64,000 nt of DNA from Chalara sp. BL73 (lineage: Eukaryota; Ascomycota; Leotiomycetes; Helotiales): positions 1-64,000 of the forward strand of contig CAKJVC010000170.1 in NCBI GenBank assembly GCA_918026815.1, read 5' to 3'. Of this stretch, positions 1 to 11,289 are shown one piece after another. The notes below the pieces were generated by a model. It saw only the letters and a list, made by a program, of their open reading frames with translations, made no database searches and had not been told where the DNA came from. Numbering within the stretch: the stretch's first letter is position 1; each line of letters begins with the position of its first letter. The position numbers and the translations under genes are program-made.

Positions 1-869
1 GCGGCAGCTAGATTCATTCGACCCTGAGGATGTGGTGCCAGCGACTCTAACCTGCTGTGAAGGAGTCACGGGAGCTTTCTGATCAGAATCCCGGCTGTCA
101 CAGGCAGATATAAGAGCCGAAATGGCTTGTTGGGGGATCTGGGCATCAGCAAAGGAGTAAGATCCGCTGGACAGCCCTCCTGCATCCCAAGCAAAATCGA
201 AGATGCCTTCTTCAGGTACAAATCCGTCACCCAGAACTGTACTATCAGCATATAAATCGGAAATTTCGAATTCAAACGGTAACATGTCTGCGCGTCCAGG
301 ATGCTCATCAACCAATTTGCTCAAAGAAACTGTCCCAGGACCTTCCGCGCATTTAGCAAACTCCGCCGACGAGGAGCTTGGTGACATAAGTGGCTTAGGG
401 CTCCCTAGTTTTGACTCTCCTTCTTCTCCTCCACTCAGGTGGCCATCCTCCCACTCCATTGCGCCATCAGACTCAGACTCTTCTTTGCTTCCTTTACATC
501 TGCGTCGTGGGGAAGTTGGGATGTTTTCATGGCGTGGGGATTGGGGTTTATTCTGGGGAGCTTTACTCCAGACCGATGACGGATATGTGCATTTGATCTT
601 TTGGTGTTGCATCGAACGCAGCCCGATTTTTCGCCTATGCATTTGAGCTTTATGAAGGGTCAGCGTTGCATTAACACGGTAGGCGACACATTAAAAGGAC
701 CAATCTCGCTTGAAGACTCGAGAAAAACAACAAAATAACGTACTTTCTTATTTCGACAGTTCAAGCAAGCCGGCCGCTGTTTTGTATGATCCTCAGGATA
801 AGGGAAGGGCTTGTAGCTCGTTTGCACCAGTCCGTTTTCGTCACCGGAGCAACGCAAGGTGCTGAACAT
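1..869 (-). pseudogene. Zn2Cys6 transcription factor, 3' partial, apparent frameshift in the zinc cluster
   Basis: A fungal binuclear-zinc-cluster regulator would bind DNA in the nucleus. Exon 1 is 869-744 (42 codons, from the Met before FSTLRC) and ends after CLNCRNKK at a GTACGT donor. The intron is 743-648, and exon 2 starts at 647 with LKCIGEKSGCVRC. Together these give C-x2-C-x6-C-x6-C-x2-C. The sixth Cys (QKIKCTYP) and everything after it lie in a different frame, so about one base seems to be missing near 607-610. From there an open frame runs without a stop to base 1, with the low-complexity Ser/Pro/acidic linker usual after such clusters (GEEGESK, SPSSSSAEF). The open downstream frame suggests a recent lesion or a sequencing error rather than an old pseudogene. 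The frame is also open upstream of 869, so a more distal start is possible. The gene is truncated by the window edge, so any regulated targets are unknown. Confidence 0.7.
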
Positions 870-1970
870 TTTAATTGAGTAGATGCGGTGCAATGTTGGC
901 AAAACTGGGTAGTAATGCTGGCGCACGCAGCATTGGGAGAATTGAGCTCTTAAGAAAAAGAAAAAACAAGCGTTGAGACACAAAACTAGTAGTGTTTCAA
1001 GGGACGACGCACAAATGCGCTTTTCGAAACGAGTTTTCCCAACTACTTGGGTCAACGAGCCTATATCCACACGCTGTTGTTCATATCTGATATTAGGGCA
1101 GGTAGCTGAAAGGCGTATGCAGAAATCGACCTGATACGGCAAGTGGGGCCATGTCGAACTGATGGGGGCTCACGACCAGCACATGGAAAAGCATGATGAA
1201 GGTTTGGCACGATATTGCGTGCTGTGTAGTAGAGTGCTACCTTAAATCTGCACCAACGGCCGCAGCCCCAAAAGTATAGGTAAGATACGAAAGCCTGCAT
1301 AGGGCTAGAATTATTTTGTAGGGCTAGACTTACTGTACTTCACAGGGCTGCAAGCTTGGATGAGCATAAGATATTTATTTTACACAGAGATTTTCGCTTA
1401 ACCACTGTATATACTCAAGCTCACGTGAACGCACTGCTTTCTAGTCGCTTGACACATATAACCCCTTTTGTAAATATCACTGGTAATCGAAAGCGCAGAT
1501 ATGATTAGTAACGACCTTTTCAATCTGTGGACTGCCCGAACGGTATTACTCGAGGAGGGCCAGTTCCCGACTACCCAATTCGTCGCATTCCTCGATTTGC
1601 CTTCTTGTGGCAAACAGAATTGCAATCTCAACGTTTTCAATCATGTCTAATAAATAACGGCTCTTGTGAACGCCGCCCCTCGGAGGGTTACATTGTACGA
1701 CGAGTTTATTTACTCCATCGACATATGGACACGTCCCAATTGGACAGGTCGCTTCCTGCTTGGACTTGCGGCCCACAGGCCCACAATGTAGATCCTCGAG
1801 CACGAGCAAGTTCATCTTTGCGCGGGACGAGATCGCACATGAATGAGAGAGACTTAACATGGCCAGACAACACAGGCCCGAACTGGCCATTAAAGCAGCC
1901 ATGTCGGGATTTCCTAATGTGGAAAGTTCGAGGCCTCAGCAGTTTCTCATTGGCCACAGTGGGCTAGTTT
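870..1970. other. Intergenic, no gene supported
   Basis: This is the region upstream of the minus-strand regulator. Several open frames of 80-146 codons occur on both strands between 1398 and 1967, but they overlap one another, lack recognisable domains and have no convincing splice or start context. I see no gene here. Promoter elements of the regulator would be expected just above 869, but no clear TATA box stands out. Confidence 0.5.
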
Positions 1971-2000
1971 GGCTCGGCTTTCCCCGGCTCGGCTTTCCCC
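1971..2000. repeat. Tandem duplication of a 15-bp CCCCGG-rich unit
   Basis: The 15-mer GGCTCGGCTTTCCCC occurs twice in perfect tandem (1971-1985 and 1986-2000) and is followed by GGCC. The unit closely resembles the terminal inverted repeat of the small element 70 bp downstream (TTCCCCGGCTCCG). A further related TTCCCCGGCCCTGAA lies just past that element's right end, near 2234. This suggests remnants of the same repeat family stacked here. Confidence 0.6.
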
Positions 2001-2061
2001 GGCCCGAAATCTCAGCCAGTCTGTGCAGGATCCTTTAAATATTTCCACGTATACCCCACAT

Positions 2062-2230
2062 TAAAGTAATTTCCCCGGCTCCGCTTTATCAGTTCGCCTC
2101 TTTTTATAAAGCGTCAAGTGTAACGAACCAATCAGCCATTTCAGGCGCTATTTTGAGGAATTGAGATTGGCTACAGGCATCTGCATTTCCAACAGTCGAA
2201 ACTAATAACGGAGCCGGAGGGATTACTCTA
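2062..2230. mobile_element. MITE-like inverted-repeat element, 169 bp
   Basis: The left arm 2062-2083 and the right arm 2209-2230 are imperfect inverted repeats. Left: TAAAGTAAT, two T, then CCCCGGCTCCG. Reverse complement of right: TAGAGTAAT, CCCT, then CCGGCTCCG. About 18 of 22 positions match. Both ends carry TA, compatible with a TA target duplication of Tc1/mariner-type non-autonomous elements. The interior has no coding capacity. Family assignment is inference. Confidence 0.5.
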
Positions 2231-5200
2231 CTATTCCCCGGCCCTGAATGGCGCTGGAGAGCGAGGCGCCGGCAGAGGCTTTCGAACCAATTGAACGATC
2301 AGGATGTCTTTAATTTGTACCTTACAGAAGCCATAAAGAACGTGCGAGTGCTCGTGAGTGGCGAGAACATAACGCAATGCGAAGGTCTGGACAAATTAAC
2401 ACGTCGAGCTCGTACAAAAACTGGGCCAATGCCCTAGTTCTCATGATTACTTCTGTATGACGGGTGGAGGATAGTTCTTGGCCGTCCGGGGCGGCTACAC
2501 AAGCCGGATAAACGCCCGAATCCACATATTGAAGTTCACGCTTTGGACAAGGGGCTCGGCGCTGCGCCACTTCCGTACCTTACGCGTACGCATGCAAAGC
2601 CAGCTTGGGGCCAGCAAAGTTGGATTCTCCACCTGTACGTGGTGCTGCCTACGAGCCTGCAACAGTCTGTGGCTTGATCGCAGAGCTAAAGAAAAACGCA
2701 ATATACCTTATACTAGGGTTATTTTTTCCCTCTAGTTTTAAGGGTGCTTTTTGACGGGTTGATGGCGAATCCATATATACACACATACACGCACCAAATC
2801 TCCATATTTAATACAAATGTACAAGAAAACCTTGCAAGGGGAACCTAATTTAAAAGACGGGAGACAAAGGAGAGCTTGTCTTATCTACTCGCTGATCAGT
2901 TTAACCTACATTAGCGGACAGGTGAGAACGAAGAGCCTAGTCTCCTTTTACGCTGATCACCTCTACACCTTCTTAAATCGATTCATTATTCAATTCAAGT
3001 AAATCCTCTTCTCAGCCTCTCATCGTAATTTTCTCGTTTAGTTGAGAATGGGGCTTACTCAGGTTTGATGGTAGCCCCAATGATAACAAATACGTGGCAC
3101 CGTCTAACATTTCTGGTAATAGAGTAACCGGGTAAATGCAAGATTTGCGTCCTCTTCTCATTAGCTGTAACTCTTTGCTAGCTAGCGTTCCCATTGGTTC
3201 TTGCGCTTCAGGCCCGCCTTGAAGTCTCCGGATTGTAGCATTGAATATCTTCGACCTTCTCACCGCTCACTGTACCTCGAGCGAAAAGGATCTTCATAAG
3301 CCTCTTGAAAGCATATAACACTTGTCGCTCCTGAGCTCGCTGGTGAAGGAGAATAAACTAGAAAGGCGCCTCCAGATTTAGAAGCCCGGGGATCGCTCCT
3401 ATGCACGAAAATAAGTCTAACGGCATTGCTCTTCTCGTCGCAGTTGTGGTTCCGATGAGGAGATTATAGCTGACGTGAAACGCATAAGCAAAGAGCGAGA
3501 AATGTTATTCAAAGGTAGTACCATCTCAGGGCTCCTGTCCCAAGGTTATTCGGCATTTTCTTCCCGGTGCACTCTTCTTTATTATTTCAAACTCATTCTT
3601 TGTTAATATCTCGCTTTCCAACACTATTATCAAAATTTACTACATACCATCCCGGCTCGATGCAACCCATGAATCGAGAAGATTTTTTCTTTGTGCAACT
3701 TTTATCTTTATTTGCATATCTAATTTACTCAATATCAGCCAACTATGCAGAAGAGTCATCCATAGGAAGCTATAGTTTAACTTAACATAGCTTGGGGCAG
3801 CTGGCAGCGTATAACAGAGTGGTCAGACCTGAGAATTGAAATAAGATCCATAGGTGTCTAACATTTATGACTTGCTGCCTACTTGTGAAAACTCAATGTG
3901 TCCTTTTAGTTTGGCATACTGAAAGATGATTTCTTTGCTTTGATGATGATAACTACGTTTTCTGGGACATCATGTCACGTGTAGAGTCTTACGAAGTCTA
4001 AGAGGGCTCGATTGAGGAACTATTAGGTAGTAACTATATTTGCGGGTGAAGCATATCTTGTTTGTTCCTAAAATGGAGGTATGTTATCTCTATTCATTAC
4101 CAATTATCAACATGGCTCTAGCTACCGTTGCGTTCATCCCTATATTCAAGCCAGGATTTCCTGGGTTGATAGTCTGGCACCTAGTTGGGTGTGCTAATTT
4201 TATATTGAACAGATGAGAATTTTGAGCATGAACAATGGAGATGCTTTATTTAGTCCCGTTGGGCTACTAAGAAGAGAGACTCAAATGAATGTGACCTTAG
4301 AAACTCCTACTTCCATCAATAGTTATCTACTAGCAACTGAAAGCAACTTTTGATAGAAATACTTCAATATCGAGAACCTGGATAGAGCAACTTATTGTTA
4401 TAATTATAAAAATAAAAAATAAAAAAAATAAAAAAACACTCCACATACTAATGTCTTTCAATAGTTAACTGCACTGTTGAAACATAGCTTAAGGTCAAAA
4501 AGTTAGGTTATATGAGAAGGGAGCTTGCTGAGCATAGTAGGCTAACTCACCGTTTACTGGCAATTAGGTGTTCGCCAATAGTGGCTACGGTCACTCTAAG
4601 CTTGCATCAGATTGGGCTTAAATATACAGATTCTAACAGCAGGCAATTATGACTTCATTCATGCACTTCTAATAGTACTAAACACCATGACCGACATTTG
4701 CAAATATTATGTAGAGATTAACACCCTGGTGGTCCTTGCCACCATCACATTTTGTTTTGCAGTGAATAATATTTCCGTGGGTAACTTGTCCTATTCCTAC
4801 AATATTTATGCGCCAGCTATGCATTTCTTCATCCACATCACGTATTAGTGTTCCGTGCATGATACTATCGCTATATGACCGCCTAGTGCGAAGGCTCTCA
4901 GGGTCTGAAATCTGTCAAGCGCCGCATTATTGTGTTGCTGGTGTGACTTTCTGCTAGCATCTGAGAGTAGTATTGCTTTTGGCACTCTCTGTGTACGACG
5001 CTATGTGCCTCTTTATAGACTCCTGCATGATCTGATAACGCGACATAAGCCGTATAGGCCACCGATCGGAAGTTGAAAAGTCAGTGCTATAGTGAAATTT
5101 TAACTGTTATCGGAACCGTCTAGTAGTAGGGTAATCGGCTTCTGTATCCGCAACTTTTGTCCACTCCACAAGTTCTTCCTTTGCCTTCTTTTGAGCGCCT

Positions 5201-8043
5201 GAGTCATGCTCCCCAACAACGGGAACCTCAGTGACGCCTTCTATGTTCTTTCCATCTTCTTTTCTCAAATCGTCAATTAATTTTCCTTCATTGGTGCCTT
5301 ACACATCGACAGTATAAAGTGTATCAGCCCAAACAAAACCCATACCACAACTAGAGATATCTGGAGTCTCAACAGGGTCTTTTCAGAAGAAAAAACCTTG
5401 TTTTCTCCAGCTGTTTTTGAGGTTCTTTGATATAGCGTGGTAGGACGAGCAGGATCCAAATCTGTCGAATCTAATACTGTAGAATCAAAACCCCGTAGGC
5501 AGTGGCGTGCTTTCAGCTCTCTAGAATCAACTACTCCCCTCAAATAGATATTTGAAACTTAACAAAGTGTATTGCTTCTAGTGCTAACGGGGTCATAATC
5601 TGTATTAAAGAATGGCCCTGCATAAATGTTGCTACTATAATAGAGCCATAAAATAAGTGCAAAGAAAGATGGAATTCGCATAGTGTTTTGCAGTTGTGTA
5701 ACTTGAAAATATCTTTCAAATAGAAGCAGGTTTGCATTTGGTAGTAGGCTTTATAGATGACTTAAAAGATACTGAAAATGGATGATAAACTTTGTTTTAC
5801 AATTCAAGTGCGATTAAGCACTATTCAACTATTTGTCAAGATTGACGGCCATATTCTAAGCCACAATGGAAGCTTTAACGCGGCTCTAATCCGGTTATAG
5901 GATTCCTTTTAGAATAAAAGATTTGTTGTTGTTACTCTTCTCTTCTTGTCTAACTTTGCGATCAATGACTAGAAACCCACCACCTTCCTGCCCTCCCAAA
6001 GAACACCAAATAAGGCAAAGCGATTTTGCAAGACCACGAATTTGCACTCGATCCTTTCATTCTGCCCCTCGGACTCAGTTAGTATCGCATCCAGAATCCT
6101 GTTCAATACAAAAGAATTGCCAAAAAAGTAGCTATATTTCATTTACGGCAGAGCCCTAGAACGTGTTGGCTTTTGGCATCTCGCCATTGGCTGCGGATTT
6201 CGGCTGATGTTGTTATGTTCTGGCAACACAATTCCTCATTTTCCTCCAACAACCAATACACTTCCTTATCCTACGCCAACAATCAAAATTCCTCCAAACT
6301 CTGACCTTTCTTTAGAGAGCCCCTTAATATGTAACATAGTTAAGTTCTTGGATGTGAACTTAGGATCAGTTTCTGCGGTTTTAGATATCAGACCTAACCA
6401 CTCCTCCCTTGTCACCACATGGAGAACTTCACTTTTGGTCAATTAGTTCTCTAATATACAACTACCATTCACCACTTAATAGCTTTTCTTCTCATATAAG
6501 AGAGAATAAGTATTTGACCACTACCCAATATTACACTGTTACTAAGTACCGCATGGGGACTGATCAGAATAGTGACTTTAAATTCTTGATCGAAATACCT
6601 TTACACTCCTTCCTTTACTATCGCTCGAGACACGGTTCGTAATCTGGGAATTCTCTTTAGACTTCCAAATCAGATCTCTCGTTCCTGGTGCATATCCCGT
6701 CGCAGGAGATATATCAGCTATCCAATACTGTCTACTTTCCAGCATTCCATCCGATGAACCACCCAGCGAGGATACGGAAGAGGTAACCTACATATAATTC
6801 ATAGCATGGAGCACCAGCTCGCCAATCACGCTTCTGGTATCTCACGAATCTCTATCTCTGGTACTTAGTTGCGGATACAGATCGTGGAACGTGTATAATT
6901 AACAGGGCTACGTACGCAGCATATTTTGTAATCCAGCCATTGACACTATTCTATTTCCAGTAGTTCGACTAGGTGATATGGATTCCAGTGAGTTGTCAGT
7001 CTGTGGAGCAAGTTGTTGCGACTATTCAGCGTTCAGTATTCCGACGAAACGAGAATTGCGCACAATATCGCAATATAGACATCGCTAGCGCTATGGAGCC
7101 CGGTGAAGGCCTCGCGATATTGGTTTTTACGGAACATATCCATGTTTGAGAGGTCGACGGAACTGGTATTGATAGTGGACGAGCGAGCTGAAAGAAGTCA
7201 TGTAGAGGATCTAATAAGGAATAAGCAGACTCAGATAACGAAGCATCTGTGGGAAGCATGGATAGAATTCTCAGTACGCAGAGTTTGAAGATTCACTTGC
7301 ATTGTGTCCCTTACGAGTATCTTGGGGTAGGGCAGAGGCCATTCTAGCTTATTTGTGTCTATCTCTTGCTTCTAATGTGGAGGGGAACATGCTGAAGAGC
7401 AAGAACAGCAACAGGATCTAGCACAAAACCTATAAGCGTGATATCGGTATCCGTAGCATACTAGGGAGAGCACCGGCGAGCCTAATCTCTATATAATAGG
7501 TAAACGTCAATAGCTTATAAAGGTATAAAATATAGAAGGGTAAACAGGTGTGTTGTATTGATCATGGTGCGCCTTCATACCGAATGCGAAGATTATATAC
7601 AACTCATGCTCCTCTCGTCACATGACTGACCGGTCATATGTATCACGTGGCAACATATCAAAGGAAAGAAAATCGACCCCACCACACTAAGCTTAGTTTT
7701 GTGACTTTTACAAAGGCGGAAGGCTGTGAGGAATTGTCTTACGTAATATGCCAAGGAACAGGAAAATCTCTTACAGGTCTACAGCGTAGATACAGATCAT
7801 ACAATATAAGCATACAACAACCCGTATTCTATCGACGTGATACCTCTCTCAATATCATATTTCTGACAAAGGCAACAACACCGGGGAGTTTTTTTACTCC
7901 AAAAAGCATATAATTCCATAGTTCACTTTTTATTTATTTTTTATTGTGTTTTTTTAGCTGCGGTTCGAAATCAACTTTATTATGACTTTGTTGGGTGTAA
8001 ATAAGGAATTTAGAAATAACCACGGAATTGCAAATGAAATATA
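2231..8043. other. Gene-poor AT-rich stretch, no intact gene
   Basis: About 5.8 kb holds only short open frames (under 95 codons) without domains. The most protein-like piece is the minus-strand remnant listed at 5133-5543. Short A/T runs occur at about 4405-4435. No tRNA, rRNA or intact transposase is visible. The character (low coding density, many TA steps) fits old repeat-derived or mutated DNA, but I could not compute a RIP index. Confidence 0.5.
5133..5543 (-). pseudogene. Possible coding remnant with one membrane segment
   Basis: On the minus strand, an open frame (5543-5277) has a polar N-terminal part, then a hydrophobic stretch (LQISLVVVWVLFGLIHFIL) and a stop shortly after. Directly downstream, in a second frame (about 5270-5133), there is a plausible hydrophilic tail containing EGVTEVPVVG, KKAKEELVEWTKVAD and PTTRRFR before a stop. 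The two could be parts of one eroded or spliced small membrane protein. A GTAAGG donor sits at the end of the first frame, but the implied intron would be only about 39 nt. I do not recognise the family, and there is no second anchor such as a conserved motif. Confidence 0.25.
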
Positions 8044-8048
8044 GTTAT

Positions 8049-8288
8049 TGTTACGGCCCTGGCCCCTATCTCGCTTAGAGCTCCTAGGTCTCGGCCCTGA
8101 CACGACAAGGCCGACTCGCTTACACTGGCCCCTGACCAGTTTTCTGTACATAAAACGCTGCTTTCCCCTTTTTTTTTTCTATCTGTGGCTTGTTCTTTTC
8201 GTTATAACAATTAATAGCCTTTCATACTTTTAAGTCCTCCTCCCTGAGATCTACGGATCGAGATCCCTGTTCGCCCTGAGTTTTTACA
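8049..8288. mobile_element. Solo LTR, 240 bp, with 5-bp target-site duplication
   Basis: The sequence begins TGTTACGG and ends TTTTTACA (TG...CA termini) and is flanked by identical GTTAT at 8044-8048 and 8289-8293. This is the signature of an LTR retrotransposon reduced to one LTR by recombination between its two ends. No gag/pol coding sequence lies beside it. The intact target duplication means the insertion is still readable despite the decayed surroundings. Gypsy versus copia cannot be decided from the LTR alone. Confidence 0.85.
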
Positions 8289-8293
8289 GTTAT

Positions 8294-11289
8294 TCGATTA
8301 ATACAACAACTAAATCTTTTTTTTGGACCGTGTTTTTGATTTACTTTAAAGCATGCTAAAACAACCCAACCGTCACGAATCCAATCCTTTGAACTGGTCA
8401 GGGGGCTAATAAGGTGGTTCTATTATGAGAATACTAACCTAAAGAGAAAAGGTTGAGGATCGAAAGAATCCAAGTAAGTAGATCTCTTGTGGATCACAAC
8501 ACCGCTCCAACCTAGATCTACTTTGCTCTTAACACCATGTACACATAAATCCTCAGCTGGACCTTACTCCAATGTTAAATCTGGCTTAATAATAACTTTG
8601 ACAACTAAAAAAACTTGAAATACTATTTTAATTTATATTTTCGTTATTGTTATCGGTTTTATATAAGGAAGACCTCTCCGATGGGCGAAATGTCTCCAGG
8701 CATAAATATACCAAAGATAAATAGCAAGAGCAAAAAGAAAAAGCTTATTACAGCATCAAGGTTACTTTATATTATTATAATTATAATGGTTATTGGTTAT
8801 TGTTTAAATTACACGCTAAAGTATTATTGGTACTAGTTTTAAATTATATACTTAAGATAGAGCAACCCGATGTTCGGAACGATAAGGACGGTCGATCAGT
8901 GGGGAATTGTAACACAGAGAGCTGGGTGGCACAGTATGCAATGGAGCTGTCAGCCGGATTCAAACTTTCGTTCACCTAAGCCTGCCTCAGTTGCACCAAT
9001 TAATTTAATTAAGATGCTGGTACATGGATGAAACGTTTGTCCGGTTTCCGTCCGACTTCCATCTGCCAATCCCTGCCGGATTGAGTTATGAGCTATGATC
9101 AGTATGTGTTGCTAGGATATCCGGTGAAGCAGTAAGATCAGGGTCTAGGAGTGCTGTGTGCTATGGAGTATTCCTCCTGACGGGCCGATCCAGGCGTAAA
9201 TAGGGATAAAAAATAGTAGGGAACTGAAATCTGCAGGTTGTAATCCTTAATGACTATACGGGGGCGTGCAGATCTTTCTCAATTCGGTTCGTAGTAGGGC
9301 GGCGCTACAACCGCGACCTACTTACCCATGGATACATGCCATACACTTTCTATTTACAGTCGCAGTAAAGAGTCTGCAATACCGTGATATTCCCAAAGTA
9401 TGACACAATGTACCAGGCAAGCTTGATCTACAGAACTTTATCTTTGGCTGCGGCAGGAGCAGCGCCGAGGACATACATGAATAATCCAACTTTTAGGTAA
9501 ACAAGCAGGGTGTTCGGGAGAATAAATGTCCGCGTCCAATCATCGCGACCCCACCGAAATAGAGTGGCGCTCACTTGCACGGTACTTACTAACCAGTTTT
9601 AGATCAGATAAGTTTTGAATATTATCCGTTTAGAGCACGCTGGATCTTAGTAGACTGTGGAAGTGAATGTAGGCTATACTGTAACTAGACATCTTGGAAC
9701 GCTATATTCCTGGCGGCATCTTCACCGAAATTATACCGTAGTATGCCCATAATACACCATATAACGTCGCTTATTGGTACCAGCTCGTCTTCCGCCAATG
9801 GGTGTTGCAGAGTGGTGTTATAGCGGCCGTCTCAAAGCGTATAAAAGGGAGCCTTCTTCGTAGCTACAGCCCTTTGAGGAAATTAGAGTCGCGCGAGATG
9901 GTGCCGGAGAGTATGGTCCGATTCTGAGGCGTGGCTTTCTAAGTATTAGGGCTGACACACTTCTGCCGGGCCGTTACAATGCTTGTTTATTGTCATATAG
10001 CGCCTATATATGGCACGTGGTGCCCCTCATACTGTGTTTGAATTGCCACTGGTCCCTGTACCTGTCCCCTGCTATGAGGTAGGTGAACTTAGCGAATCTA
10101 GTGTTCACTTATCCGCCCCAAACATCAGCCACCAACCCGCCGGAATCGGATGGCCGTTTAACCATCAGCTAGGCTTATAGTTGTTTTCTTAATGCCAGTC
10201 AATAACAGAGGTTGCTTCAAGATACCCGCTACTATCGGAATCTTGCCTATCAAGCGGGCCAGAATGCTATAGCCGTGGGCAGCTAAACCAGTAGAGTAGC
10301 CAATGAATAAATTAGTAGGGTCGTATTTTGGGATATTGTGGCTTGGGCAATATAATATCGATATTTTCCGTACTACGCTAGTGCGGTATAATATAGTTTA
10401 AAAAGCTACCAATAATATAAGAATTTGATATTATGCCATATCGTTAGTGATGTTAAATACGAACCCTACGTTGAAAAGGGTGTTGACATGCGGCTTAAGC
10501 CACAATTAACTCTAAGGAAATTAAAGTGGAATTAAATACGCCATCGTTTCTAACTAGGAATAGTACAGTATATAGTAATATTACCGCTTTGTGGGTAGTC
10601 CGTATAGTACTCTAAATATCATGTGCATAGTACGTGGATATGGGGCAGGTACAAGGTAGTATCACTAACTTACACGTGAGGATAGCGTAAAGCTGGAAGG
10701 AAAGGAAGCAAGGAAAAGAGCAACCTTTAGAAATAATCTATATAAGATGGTAGGGAATAGCCCCTGAAGTCTACCCTACAAAGAGAATCTTAGACAAAGC
10801 CTGTATCATCAGTTTGACACCTCAAGAATGCTGTACCTGGCTTTTAAACAGAAAATTTTGTTGAAATATTGGACATCTCTAAGCCTTCATCTTTTAATAT
10901 ACAATAGAATAACCTGACTTTCAAGCGTAATTTCCTTGTCCTATTTCGTCACCAATCTTGGCGCTGTTGCAATTATCCGCCCGTCCGTTTGCTCGAGCTT
11001 GGCGTAATTAATGAATGCATATTGTGGAACGCGAATGGGGAGGGGGTTAAGCTGCCAGAGTATGTATATGTAAGATGGGTCTATACACTTGGTCAACATT
11101 TTAAAGACTATAGCTACATGTTAAGATTAGGGACGGATGAAATAAGAAGCTAATGCTTGATAAAATATCTACCAACACACCATCGTCAGAGGTGATTATT
11201 TTTGTTATCCTTTAATCTAATAAGCAGGTTTTTTAACTACGAGCATAGATTTTTTTTCTATTTTTTGTTTTTCAATATGTTCACGAATC
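8294..11289. other. Gene-poor stretch, no gene supported
   Basis: About 3 kb between the solo LTR and the coiled-coil gene contains no open frame worth calling. It is AT-rich and repeat-like, with one candidate degraded palindromic element at 10315-10469. The last few hundred bases are the 3' flank of the minus-strand gene ending at 11290 and include T-rich tracts near 11250-11275. Confidence 0.5.
10315..10469. repeat. Degenerate inverted-repeat element
   Basis: GTAGGGTCGTATTTT at the left (10315-10328) is matched by AAATACGAACCCTAC at the right (10455-10469), an inverted repeat with a one-base gap. The AT-rich interior continues the symmetry weakly (AATATAATATC against GATATTATGCC). It looks like an eroded MITE. 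There is no coding capacity and no convincing target-site duplication. Confidence 0.35.

Noticed and set aside
1527..1967. 146-codon plus-strand frame and the overlapping 118-codon minus-strand frame (1546-1902)
   Set aside because: They overlap on opposite strands, show no domain, signal peptide or splice support, and are likely chance frames.
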